In this document: positions 6,853-14,587 of the stretch, in pieces | Layout of the letters: each line of letters opens with the position of its first letter | Numbering within the stretch: position 1 is the first letter of the stretch | Source of the DNA: Dehalococcoidia bacterium | Lineage (GTDB): Bacteria > Chloroflexota > Dehalococcoidia > GIF9 > AB-539-J10 | DNA: 19,203 nucleotides | Direction: 5' to 3' | Assembly: GCA_030606165.1 (NCBI GenBank) | Contig: JAUWGZ010000018.1 | Coordinates: 1 to 19,203 of the forward strand | Made by a program: the position numbers and the translations under genes | The notes under the pieces: model-generated | Told to the model about the DNA's origin: nothing | The model's input: the letters and a program-made list of their open reading frames with translations, nothing else | Databases searched by the model: none

Positions 6853-8241
6853 CTATTTTGGCGCAGCAAAGAAATCAGGATAAGCTGGTGTGCCATGCTC
6901 TGGGATATCCAATCCCTGCAGTTCCTCTTCCGGAGATACACGCACCCCAAAAGCCTTGTCCATCAGCTTAAAAGTCAGGTATCCCATACCAAATGCCCAA
7001 GCGGCAACCACTACTACACTGATAAACTGGGCAAGTAGCTGTCCTCCTCCGCCACCGTAAAATAGGCCGGTGACATATGGTGCGCCAACTGAATAATTAC
7101 CGTAGGTTCCATCGGCAAAGAAACCGATGCTGAGCAGACCCCATAACCCACAGATGCCATGCACGCTTACTGCACCTACAGGATCGTCTACACCCTTAGC
7201 TTCAAGGAACTTGACGCTGCCATACATTAGTGCTCCAGCAATAAGCCCAATTATAATTGCTGCCCAACCTTCTATCCAGGCGCAGGGGGCAGTAACGGCA
7301 ACAAGTCCTGCCAAGATGCCATTTATAAGCATACCTGTATCCCACTTTTTCGTCTTCCAGCGTGCTATGAGGAGTGCCATTAGTCCACCGGCAGCCGCTG
7401 CCAGGTTAGTATTGACAGCGATAACTGATATCCTCAAATGGTGGGCGTCACAGGTGCTTCCTGGGTTAAAGCCAAACCAACCAAACCACAGGATGAAAAC
7501 CCCCAGAGTAGCCAGCGCTATACTGTGGCCGGGGATTGCTCGGGGCTTTCCATCTCTATTATATTTACCAAATCTGGGTCCAAGAACTAGTGCGCCAGCC
7601 AAGCCGACAAAGCCGCCAATGGCATGAACCACCCCTGAGCCGGCGAAGTCCAGAGCACCTAGCCCGAAGGGCAGACTGGAAAGCCAACCTCCACCCCAGA
7701 CCCAGTGACCATAGATTGGATAGATAATAATACTCACCACGATGCTGTAGATGATATAAGCCTTAAACTTCAATCGTTCGGCAACTGCGCCGGAGACGAT
7801 GGTAGCGGCAGTAGCGCAAAAAACCAGCATCCAGAACATGTTGAGGTATGTATCTGTATCATAGTAATCACCCAGCATGAACCAGCCTTCTGTACCCCAG
7901 AGGCCATGCCAATCACCGCCCATCATTATGGCGTAACCTACGAGAAAGAAGGTGATCGAGCCAATGACGAAGTCCATCAAGTTTTTGGTCATCAGGTTGG
8001 TGACATTCTTAGCTCGGCAAAACCCCGCTTCCAGCAGGGCAAACCCCGGCTGCATAAACATAACCAGGAAGGCGCAGACCAATATCCACACATAGTTTAT
8101 CGCTGCGTCTGCCGTTCCTCCCACTCCGGTAGGATCAGCAGCCAGAGCTACTTGCCGGGTCATCAGGAAAATGAGAAAGGTGAGTGCTAGAATTACTCCT
8201 CCCCTCCTCACTACCTTCATCAGTCTATCTTTGGTAAACAT
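6853..8241 (-). CDS. amt: Ammonium transporter (Amt/MEP/Rh family)
   Basis: This 462-residue polytopic membrane protein takes up ammonium. Residues 1-34 look like a signal peptide (basic MKVVRRGG, hydrophobic ILALTFLIFL, then ALA-ADP as likely cleavage site), as in many Amt proteins. About eleven hydrophobic segments follow. The twin pore histidines are visible in GSGVVHAIGG and VGAVSVHGICG. The phenylalanine gate and selectivity regions are also recognisable (QPGFALLEAG, FCRAKNVTNLMTKN). The cytoplasmic tail (VSPEEELQGLDIPEHG) is typical. AAAGGTAG precedes the ATG. It heads the amt-PII-glnA group and has its own upstream control region (8242-8379) with an 11-bp-periodic operator. Its activity is expected to be blocked by the neighbouring PII protein at high nitrogen. 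Confidence 0.95.
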   Translation of the reverse strand: MFTKDRLMKVVRRGGVILALTFLIFLMTRQVALAADPTGVGGTADAAINYVWILVCAFLVMFMQPGFALLEAGFCRAKNVTNLMTKNLMDFVIGSITFFLVGYAIMMGGDWHGLWGTEGWFMLGDYYDTDTYLNMFWMLVFCATAATIVSGAVAERLKFKAYIIYSIVVSIIIYPIYGHWVWGGGWLSSLPFGLGALDFAGSGVVHAIGGFVGLAGALVLGPRFGKYNRDGKPRAIPGHSIALATLGVFILWFGWFGFNPGSTCDAHHLRISVIAVNTNLAAAAGGLMALLIARWKTKKWDTGMLINGILAGLVAVTAPCAWIEGWAAIIIGLIAGALMYGSVKFLEAKGVDDPVGAVSVHGICGLWGLLSIGFFADGTYGNYSVGAPYVTGLFYGGGGGQLLAQFISVVVVAAWAFGMGYLTFKLMDKAFGVRVSPEEELQGLDIPEHGTPAYPDFFAAPK

Positions 8242-8272
8242 GGTTACTCTACCTTTTTATTCAACAAGGGTA

Positions 8273-8326
8273 ATAGTACTAGCCATATGTTTCCAAAATA
8301 TTACAACTGGGTTAAATCTGTGTTAC
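8273..8326 (-). promoter_or_regulatory. GlnR-type operator and promoter of amt-PII-glnA
   Basis: Read on the minus strand, four pentamers sit at exact 11-bp intervals: GTAAC-N6-TTAAC-N6-GTAAT-N6-GAAAC (plus-strand positions 8322-8326, 8311-8315, 8300-8304, 8289-8293). This fits the actinobacterial GlnR consensus gTnAc-n6-GaAAc-n6-GtnAc-n6-GaAAc, and more generally the direct-repeat sites of OmpR/PhoB-family dimers. Exactly 10 bp further downstream is TACTAT (8273-8278), a 4/6 match to a -10 box, with no good -35 of its own. That is the arrangement of an activator-dependent promoter in which the operator replaces the -35. The ATG of amt follows 31 bases after the -10. The regulator gene with a GlnR-like DNA-binding domain lies directly upstream. 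I found no second copy of the box in the window. Confidence 0.6.
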
Positions 8327-8379
8327 GGAGAAAGAAAAACAAAAAATTTGATGTGCTAAAGAAGGCAAATTAGGAATGG

Positions 8380-9048
8380 CTAGAGCTTTTCTCGTAATCT
8401 GTAGCCAATATTCCTAACTGTCTCGATAAAGGTATGAGTTGGGTCCTCGATCTTGCTTCTCAATCTCCTGATGTGAACATCTACCGTTCTATCGCCACCG
8501 TAATAGTCCCATCCCCAGACCTTATTCAGCAAAGACTCTCGGGTAAAGACCTTTCCTTTATTGCTCGCCAGGAATTTGAGTAGCTGGTACTCCTTGAAGG
8601 TCAGCATTATTGGCTTGCCACTAAGCGATACCTCGCACTTAGCCGAATCTATAACTAAGTCGCCACACCTAATTATATCTTCGCTGTCTATGCTCTCTTT
8701 TCCCCTCAGAATTCGCTTTATCCTGACTGTAACCTCATTTGGCTCCCAGGGTTTAACCACAAAATCATCTATGTTGGAATCAAGGCCATTGAGTTTCTCT
8801 CCGGAGACGAGGGCGATGAGGGGTATCTGTCTTTCTTGTCTTATCCTTTGAGCTTGTTCCCATGCTTCTGAACCAGTTGTCGCTTCATCCGTGTCTAGCA
8901 ACATCACCCCAAGGGATTGCCCCGCAATTTGTTCGAGTGTTCCAGCATTATGGGGAACAATAAGGCAATCAAGGCCTCTCTGAGCAAGTTCCGCCCTCAG
9001 TTTCCTTGCTTGTTCGCTTTCGTTGGCTATGATGAATACTCTAGGCAA
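8380..9048 (-). CDS. GlnR-like OmpR/PhoB-family regulator with an atypical receiver domain
   Basis: This is a 222-residue protein with an N-terminal receiver domain (1-115) and a C-terminal winged-helix domain (about 128-222). The winged helix contains LTFKEYQLLKFLA, VFTRESLLNKVWGWDYYGG, RTVDVHIRRLRSKI and TVRNIGYRL. The receiver lacks the N-terminal acidic pair of normal response regulators (FIIANESE in place of a V-D-D-E type strand). It keeps an Asp in VMLLDTDE and a Lys in VVKPWEP, so conventional phosphorylation is doubtful. No histidine kinase is nearby. These are traits of actinobacterial GlnR, the global nitrogen regulator, and the DNA-binding part closely resembles it from memory. 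It sits between the glutamate synthase genes and amt, 21 bases after the former. The start is TTG, supported by TAAGGAAG just upstream. The GlnR role is inference. Confidence 0.8.
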   Translation of the reverse strand: MPRVFIIANESEQARKLRAELAQRGLDCLIVPHNAGTLEQIAGQSLGVMLLDTDEATTGSEAWEQAQRIRQERQIPLIALVSGEKLNGLDSNIDDFVVKPWEPNEVTVRIKRILRGKESIDSEDIIRCGDLVIDSAKCEVSLSGKPIMLTFKEYQLLKFLASNKGKVFTRESLLNKVWGWDYYGGDRTVDVHIRRLRSKIEDPTHTFIETVRNIGYRLREKL

Positions 9049-9069
9049 AGCTGGCTTCCTTATATTAAT

Positions 9070-9816
9070 TTAGTAAGCGTAGAGTCGGCCATAAGGGCGG
9101 AGGTAAAGGGGGAAAAGTTTGGTAAATTTGTGTTTCAGTATCTCCCCCGCATCATAGCCGAAGTGATAAGCAAATTCACCTACGAGCTTTTTCAGAACCG
9201 AGTGGTCATTTTCATCCAGTTCAGCGGCACTCACTTCCTTGCCTAGCTGAAATTCCTCAACATCACCTCTTATATAGATAGCGCCACCATGCATACCTGT
9301 GCCAATGAAGTTCGCCTTATGGCTCTCTCCTTCCTTGAGCTTTAGTCCCAGGAGAATCAGGATTCCGCCTGCCATATACTCACCCAAAAAATCCTGCGCT
9401 GTGCCACCGATGACCACCATTGGCTTTTTGTCTTGGTATTCCTTCATGTGGATACCTGCCCGGTAACCAACATCCTCTCTAACGAAAATCTTACCCCCCC
9501 TGGCTGATAGACCAAGAATGTCCCCGGCATGACCATGAATGATTATCTCCCCGTTATTCATAGTGTTCCCGCAGCCATCCTGAGCATTGCCGTGAACAAT
9601 AATCCTGGGACCATCCATGAAAGCCCCTAAATCATTACCCGGGGTGCCGAATATCTCAATCTCGACTGGCTTGTCCAAGTCCGTGCCGATGTATCTCTGT
9701 CCGTAGACATTTCGTAACTCAATCTTTTGAGTTCCGTTCGATACCACTTTCCTCAATTTGGCATTGAGTTCTCGGTAGAAAATGCCCTTGGCATCTATTG
9801 TTACAGCTTCTTTCAT
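9070..9816 (-). CDS. Glutamate synthase, GXGXG (alpha-subunit C-terminal) domain as a separate gene
   Basis: This 248-residue protein corresponds to the C-terminal right-handed beta-helix domain of the glutamate synthase large subunit. The repeating glycine pattern is plain: FGTPGNDLGAFM, GNAQDGCGNTMNNGEIIIHG, GHAGDILGLSARGG, GGTAQDFLGEYMAGG and GTGMHGGAIYIRG. In fused enzymes this domain joins the amidotransferase and FMN domains structurally and has no catalysis of its own. Here it is a free-standing gene, as in archaeal-type glutamate synthases. One base separates it from the upstream FMN-domain gene. AGGAAG within the end of that gene supplies its ribosome site. Related GXGXG proteins occur in formylmethanofuran dehydrogenase (FwdC), but the neighbours make glutamate synthase the clear choice. 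Confidence 0.9.
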   Translation of the reverse strand: MKEAVTIDAKGIFYRELNAKLRKVVSNGTQKIELRNVYGQRYIGTDLDKPVEIEIFGTPGNDLGAFMDGPRIIVHGNAQDGCGNTMNNGEIIIHGHAGDILGLSARGGKIFVREDVGYRAGIHMKEYQDKKPMVVIGGTAQDFLGEYMAGGILILLGLKLKEGESHKANFIGTGMHGGAIYIRGDVEEFQLGKEVSAAELDENDHSVLKKLVGEFAYHFGYDAGEILKHKFTKLFPLYLRPYGRLYAY

Positions 9817-9817
9817 C

Positions 9818-11317
9818 TTAGCTTCCTGCCATCCTGACTCCCAGGATTTCTAATTCAGTATCGGTTAGCCCCACCCCCCTCAGATGAAGGCGGTTGCCAC
9901 GGAGACTTTCTAAGGCATTGATGCCCATGCCACCCAGTATGTCCTTAAGCTCAAGACTCCAGCCGCGGAGGAGATTAGACAGCCGCCTAGCTCCGATATC
10001 AGGATTGACCCTCTTGGTTAACCAGGGGTCTGTAGTGCAAATGCCCCAGGCGCATTTCCCTGTGTGGCATTGCTGACAGAGGGTGCATCCAAGGGCGACA
10101 AGAGCGGCAGTTCCAATATAGATGGCATCGGCACCCAGAGCGATGGCCTTGGCTACATCGCCGCTGTTTCTGATTCCGCCCGCGATTACGACAGAGGCCT
10201 GATTTCGGATGCCCTCTTGTCTGAGGCGGTCATCCACGGAAGCGAGAGCTAGTTCAATGGGAATACCAACGTTATCGCGGATGATCTTGGGGGCAGCGCC
10301 CGTAGAGCCTCGCAGCCCATCGAGAACTATAATGTCTGCTCCTGCCCGTACCATGCCACTGGCGATAGCTGCTGAATTGTGAACAGCAGCAATCTTTACG
10401 GCTACTGGCTTGGTGTAGTTTGTGGCTTCTTTCAGGGCATAGACAAGCTGTGCCAGGTCCTCAATGGAATAAATATCGTGCTGCGGAGCTGGGGATAAGG
10501 CATCTGTGCCTTTAGGGATCATTCGGGTGCTTGATACTTCAGCGCTCACCTTCTCGCCGGGGAGATGTCCCCCGATGCCGGGCTTAGCCCCTTGACCAAT
10601 CTTAATTTCTACTACCTTGGCCACATTGAGGTATTCGGGGTGAACGCCAAATCGCCCCGAAGCTACCTGGACTATAGTGTTATCTCCATATTTATAAAGC
10701 TTAGGGTGGAGTCCACCTTCACCTGTGTTCCACAGAGTTCCCATCTCAGTGGCAGCTCTGGCCAGGGACTCCTGCACGTTCAGGCTTACTGCACCATAAG
10801 ACATGGCGGAAAACATTACGGGAACCTCGAGCTTGACCTGGGGGGGTAGTTCTGTCGTAAGACCATGCGAGCCAAACTCTACCCTGTCAGGTTTCTGCCC
10901 CAGATAAGTAGATAACTCCATTGGCTCGCGTAGAGGGTCAATAGAGGGATTGGTCACCTGGCTGGCATTAAGAACCAGATGGTCCCAGTAGATACGGTAG
11001 CTCTTATCGTTACCCATTCCGGTGAGAAGCACGCCGCCGGTCTCGGATTGCTTGATGATATCTTCGATAACCTCCGGGCGCCAGTTGTAGTTCTCTCTGT
11101 AATCCAGTGGATTTCCTCTGATGGTCAAAGCCTCAGTGGGACAAAAGACTACGCAACGGTGGCAGCCAACACAATTCTCCTCGTGGCTCTTTAGTTCAGC
11201 ATCCTCAGTATCATAAGAATGAACGTCAAAGGTGCACTGGTTGACGCAGACCTCGCATCTGATACACCGAGAATCGTCTCTCTCCACTATGAATTTTGGC
11301 GGCAAATATGTCTTCAT
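9818..11317 (-). CDS. Glutamate synthase FMN/Fe-S central domain with N-terminal ferredoxin module
   Basis: This 499-residue archaeal-type glutamate synthase reduces 2-oxoglutarate plus ammonia to glutamate on FMN. The N-terminus carries two [4Fe-4S] motifs (Cys 18, 21, 24, 28 and Cys 49, 52, 55, 59). The FMN barrel follows, with EGGLHPKLYKYG, GQGAKPGIGGHLPGEKV, GLRGSTGAAP and VIAGGIRNSGDVAKAIALGA. A Cys-rich segment CTLCQQCHTGKCAWGICTTDP (C plus TLCQQCHTGKCAWGICTTDP, near the end of the barrel) is where the [3Fe-4S] cluster sits in the family. The glutaminase and GXGXG parts are encoded by neighbours on either side. hisF is wedged in ahead of it with 1 base between them. Electrons could come from the flavoprotein and 16-Cys ferredoxin encoded at the start of this run. 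Confidence 0.93.
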   Translation of the reverse strand: MKTYLPPKFIVERDDSRCIRCEVCVNQCTFDVHSYDTEDAELKSHEENCVGCHRCVVFCPTEALTIRGNPLDYRENYNWRPEVIEDIIKQSETGGVLLTGMGNDKSYRIYWDHLVLNASQVTNPSIDPLREPMELSTYLGQKPDRVEFGSHGLTTELPPQVKLEVPVMFSAMSYGAVSLNVQESLARAATEMGTLWNTGEGGLHPKLYKYGDNTIVQVASGRFGVHPEYLNVAKVVEIKIGQGAKPGIGGHLPGEKVSAEVSSTRMIPKGTDALSPAPQHDIYSIEDLAQLVYALKEATNYTKPVAVKIAAVHNSAAIASGMVRAGADIIVLDGLRGSTGAAPKIIRDNVGIPIELALASVDDRLRQEGIRNQASVVIAGGIRNSGDVAKAIALGADAIYIGTAALVALGCTLCQQCHTGKCAWGICTTDPWLTKRVNPDIGARRLSNLLRGWSLELKDILGGMGINALESLRGNRLHLRGVGLTDTELEILGVRMAGS

Positions 11318-11318
11318 C

Positions 11319-12089
11319 TCATCCTTTTCTTATAGGTATGCCTTTTTCCGCTAAGTAATCTTTGGCCTGACGAATGGAATAAATCTGGTAATGAAAGATG
11401 CTAGCGGCGAGAACAGCATCGGCTTTGCCTATGACTAAAGCCTCATAGAGATGCTCCAAATTGCCGGCACCACCACTGGCGATGACTGGTACCATCACTG
11501 CCTCACTAATAGCGCGTGTTAATTCCAGGTCATATCCAGTTCGCTGACCATCGGCATCCCAACTAGTGAGGAGCAATTCCCCAGCACCAAGAGCCACAAC
11601 CTGCTTAGCCCATTCAATGGCGTCGGTACCAGTAGGCTTTCGTCCCCCGTGAGTGCAGACCTCCCATTTAGCATCGGTATCATTTTTTAGTCGCTTAGCA
11701 TCGATAGCCACGACAATGCACTGACTGCCAAATTTCTCTGCTCCTTCAGTGATAAGCTTGGGATTCTGCACTGCGGCGGTGTTAATGGATACCTTGTCTG
11801 CCCCTGCTTTCAGCATGCGACGCGTATCTTCGATGCCACGCAAACCTCCGCCAACGGTGAGGGGAATGAAAACCTGCTCGGATACTCGCTCGACAATGTC
11901 AACCATGATGTCACGTCCCTCAGGAGTAGCACCGATGTCCAAAAAGACGAGCTCATCAGCACCCTCCTTGTAGTAGAAGGCAGCTAGCTCTACAGGGTCG
12001 CCAGCATCTCGAAGATGGGTAAAGCTGGTGCCCTTGACTACTCGCCCTTGAGTAACATCAAGACAAGGTATAATTCTCTTAGTTAGCAT
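11319..12089 (-). CDS. hisF: Imidazole glycerol phosphate synthase, cyclase subunit HisF
   Basis: HisF uses ammonia from HisH to close the imidazole ring of histidine, releasing AICAR. The 256 residues form a complete (beta/alpha)8 barrel beginning MLTKRIIPCLDVTQGRVVKG. The catalytic aspartates are present: Asp11 in CLDV and Asp178 in LLTSWDADG, where most HisF read MDRDG. Phosphate-binding loops VGGGLRG and ASGGAGN are intact. The gene overlaps the end of the glutamate synthase amidotransferase gene by 7 bases and is followed after 1 base by the FMN-domain gene, so it is translated within a glutamate synthase operon. Its partner hisH lies three genes upstream. No other his genes are in the window. 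Confidence 0.95.
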   Translation of the reverse strand: MLTKRIIPCLDVTQGRVVKGTSFTHLRDAGDPVELAAFYYKEGADELVFLDIGATPEGRDIMVDIVERVSEQVFIPLTVGGGLRGIEDTRRMLKAGADKVSINTAAVQNPKLITEGAEKFGSQCIVVAIDAKRLKNDTDAKWEVCTHGGRKPTGTDAIEWAKQVVALGAGELLLTSWDADGQRTGYDLELTRAISEAVMVPVIASGGAGNLEHLYEALVIGKADAVLAASIFHYQIYSIRQAKDYLAEKGIPIRKG

Positions 12090-13240
12090 TTGCGTACACT
12101 TTTTATTTCTGCAACTGAAGCTTTTTCAGGCTTGAGTGGTTTTCCCAAACTACCCACAATAGGCTCGCCACCCATGGGAATCCAGGCCCGGTCAAGGTCG
12201 GGGGAGACCAGGCGAATAGCTGATTCTTCAGAAGAAAGGTAAAGCACCGACTCTTTCACTCCCACGGTGAGAGGACGTAACCTTATCCTGTCAGTAAGAC
12301 CAATCATCTCTCCTTGATGAGCAATGATCACCGTGAAAGGTCCATTCAGCAGAAGACTGCCATAGACTTGGCGCAGGGTTCGAAAGAGTTTTTGCTCTTT
12401 TGGGGAACAGCGCTCTATATAACTCCAGAAAGGAGGTGCTAATATTTTGGCTACTATCTCTACGGGAAGGCCGTGCCTTCGTATTAAAAGGTCAACTACA
12501 TAAGCCACCACCTCAGTGTCGGTCTGCATAGTACAATTGTAGCCAAATTGCTCTAAATACCGTCGATTTATGCCGTAAGAAGAGATTTCACCATTATGAA
12601 TCACTGTCCAATCCAGGATATTGAAGGGATGTGCTCCACCCCACCAACCAGGAGTATTGGTGGGAAATCTGCCATGGGCTGTCCAGAGATAACCTTCATA
12701 TTGCTCCAGGCAGAAATATTCTGCTATCTCTTCAGGATAACCCACCCCTTTGAACACTGCCATATTCTTGCCGCTGGAAAAGACAAAGGCTTCTTCCATC
12801 TTTGTGTTGATTTCCATGACCCTATCCACGACATAGTCGCCCTCTGACTGCCCATTGCTTTCCTCGACTTTCACTTCGAGGAAATAACGCCATACTAAGG
12901 GAGGGTTTACTATACCGGGCGTTGGCTTGGTGGGCACCTCTTTGGCATCAATTACATGAAACTTGTGCCTGAGGAAATCCTCTACTTTGGCTTGCCCCTC
13001 CCGACTCAGATACATTATATGGAAAGCGTAATAGTTAGCATATTCAGGATATAACCCATAAATGGCAAACCCACCACCCAGACCATTGCCTCGAACGTGC
13101 ATGTTGGCGATAGCTTCTACGACCGGCTTGCCCGAAAACCGATTCCCTGAAGTATCCATCATTCCAAAGATGGAACAAGCATCGATTACCTTATCATCAT
13201 GATAGAAGTTGTTTATCCTGCTTAATTCTTTCAACTTCAT
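12083..13240 (-). CDS. Glutamate synthase, class II glutamine amidotransferase domain as a separate gene
   Basis: This 385-residue Ntn-type amidotransferase is equivalent to the N-terminal domain of the glutamate synthase large subunit. It hydrolyses glutamine and supplies ammonia to the FMN domain. The catalytic Cys is residue 22 in VIDACSIFGMMDTSG, so a 21-residue propeptide must be removed to free it, as in fused GltB enzymes. Supporting motifs are RFPTNTPGWWGGAHPF, HNGEI and TDTEV, which bind glutamine and form the oxyanion hole. GTG at 13243 or ATG at 13240 could start it. I use the ATG, although the GGAG just upstream is close to both. It follows the flavoprotein gene by about 18 bases and overlaps hisF. 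Unlike the asparagine synthetase-like protein at 3595, its glutaminase site is complete. Confidence 0.9.
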   Translation of the reverse strand: MKLKELSRINNFYHDDKVIDACSIFGMMDTSGNRFSGKPVVEAIANMHVRGNGLGGGFAIYGLYPEYANYYAFHIMYLSREGQAKVEDFLRHKFHVIDAKEVPTKPTPGIVNPPLVWRYFLEVKVEESNGQSEGDYVVDRVMEINTKMEEAFVFSSGKNMAVFKGVGYPEEIAEYFCLEQYEGYLWTAHGRFPTNTPGWWGGAHPFNILDWTVIHNGEISSYGINRRYLEQFGYNCTMQTDTEVVAYVVDLLIRRHGLPVEIVAKILAPPFWSYIERCSPKEQKLFRTLRQVYGSLLLNGPFTVIIAHQGEMIGLTDRIRLRPLTVGVKESVLYLSSEESAIRLVSPDLDRAWIPMGGEPIVGSLGKPLKPEKASVAEIKSVRKC

Positions 13241-13258
13241 CACTCCAAAGCTAGGCAG

Positions 13259-14581
13259 CTACTCACCAGCAAAGGTTTCCTCCTCAGCTTCGATAGGCAG
13301 GGCGGGTTGAAGAGTTATATCTGGTGATGGCGTCAGTCGCTCTTGCCATAATGGCCGGGGAAAGAATGCCAGGCCAAAATCATCAGCCAAAAGTGACTGC
13401 TTAAAGCTCTCTACATTGACCCTGTCCCTCATAAGACCGAAAATTACACCCGACTTTTCGATATTTCCTACAAATATCATTCCCATTATGAGGTCATTTT
13501 TCAAGATGACCTTTTGATATATATTGCCTTCTTGTTTGCTAATAGTTTCGTAGCCGTCGTCGTTGGGTGCTGTAGGCATCCCTGCGGAGGCGATGTCAAT
13601 TCCAAAATAATTAAGCGAATTGATAGCTGTGCCGCCGGGATATTCAGCTGTAACGCCAGCCATGTTAAAGCCAGCAATCCTACCTCCAACATAAGCATTA
13701 GGCCAGATGGGGGTAGGTCTATTCTCCCCATACACGAAATCGTAAGCTTCAGCTACATCTCCACAGGCATAAACACCTGGGTGGTTTGTAGCCATATGAC
13801 GGTCTACTACTATACCTCGGTTTATTTCTAACTTAGCATCTAGTGCGAGCTCCGGACGCGGTGATACTCCGATAGCCACCACCACTAAATCGCAGGGTAT
13901 AGCAACTCCGTTATCCAAAATAACTTCTTTAACTGCCTTTCTCCCGCTAATCTTGACGACGGTATGACCTGCAATGATTTCCACGCCGGCCTGCTTAAGA
14001 ACTTCTTCAGCCATTAAGGATGCCTGTTGGTCGAGTATGGTATTTAATATGCGCTCCTTCATTTCCACTACTATTACATCAACCCCTCTTTTTATTAGAG
14101 CTTCAGTTACGCTAATTCCGATGAGCCCACCACCAATAACTACCGCCTTTCTGGCATTATCCAGGAATCTGTCAATCGCCTTAGCATCATCAAGGTTGGT
14201 GAAAGTAAAAACACCTCTCTTGCCACTCCCTTTCATCTTGGGAAAGATGGGTTTCCCTCCTACGGCGAATAGGAGCTTTTCCCAAGCAATCTGCTCGCCG
14301 TCTTCCAACCGAGCGGTCTGGTGATCTAGCTCTACGTGAGTCACTTCCTTGCCTGGGAGAAAAATAATATTGTTCTGGTCATAGAAATCAGGGGGACGGA
14401 ATAATATCTCCTCAAGAGTTCGTTCTCCCGTAAGGTATTTTGAGATAAGAGGGCGTGAATAGGCAGGATAAGGCTCATCGGAAACGATGGTCAAAGCCCC
14501 TTTCTTATCCATCTGGCGTATGGCTTCAGCAGCTCCAATACCGCCAGCCGAATTTCCTATAATCAAGTATTTGGTTTGCAT
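13259..14581 (-). CDS. FAD/NAD(P)-dependent oxidoreductase, candidate electron donor to glutamate synthase
   Basis: This is a 440-residue pyridine nucleotide-disulfide-type flavoprotein, related in style to NADH:rubredoxin reductases and the N-terminal part of NAD(P)H nitrite reductases. FAD-binding motif: IIGNSAGGIGAAEAI (residues 7-21). NAD(P)-binding motif: VVIGGGLIGISVTEAL (about 147-162). A second FAD motif is GVYACGDVAEA. YSRPLISKYLTGE near residue 42 is typical of this subgroup. It is not GltD: the N-terminal Fe-S domain of GltD is absent. Its place between hisH and the glutaminase piece, with only 6 and about 18 bases on either side, suggests it feeds NAD(P)H electrons to the split glutamate synthase, perhaps through the ferredoxin at 15213. 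That role is inferred from position only. The last ~30 residues are an acidic, proline-rich tail. Confidence 0.85.
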   Translation of the reverse strand: MQTKYLIIGNSAGGIGAAEAIRQMDKKGALTIVSDEPYPAYSRPLISKYLTGERTLEEILFRPPDFYDQNNIIFLPGKEVTHVELDHQTARLEDGEQIAWEKLLFAVGGKPIFPKMKGSGKRGVFTFTNLDDAKAIDRFLDNARKAVVIGGGLIGISVTEALIKRGVDVIVVEMKERILNTILDQQASLMAEEVLKQAGVEIIAGHTVVKISGRKAVKEVILDNGVAIPCDLVVVAIGVSPRPELALDAKLEINRGIVVDRHMATNHPGVYACGDVAEAYDFVYGENRPTPIWPNAYVGGRIAGFNMAGVTAEYPGGTAINSLNYFGIDIASAGMPTAPNDDGYETISKQEGNIYQKVILKNDLIMGMIFVGNIEKSGVIFGLMRDRVNVESFKQSLLADDFGLAFFPRPLWQERLTPSPDITLQPALPIEAEEETFAGE

Positions 14582-14587
14582 TTATTT

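Noticed and set aside
7127..7627. Plus-strand open frame of 166 codons inside amt
   Set aside because: It is antisense to amt, and its Pro/Ala/Ser-rich composition is what the complement of a membrane protein gene gives.
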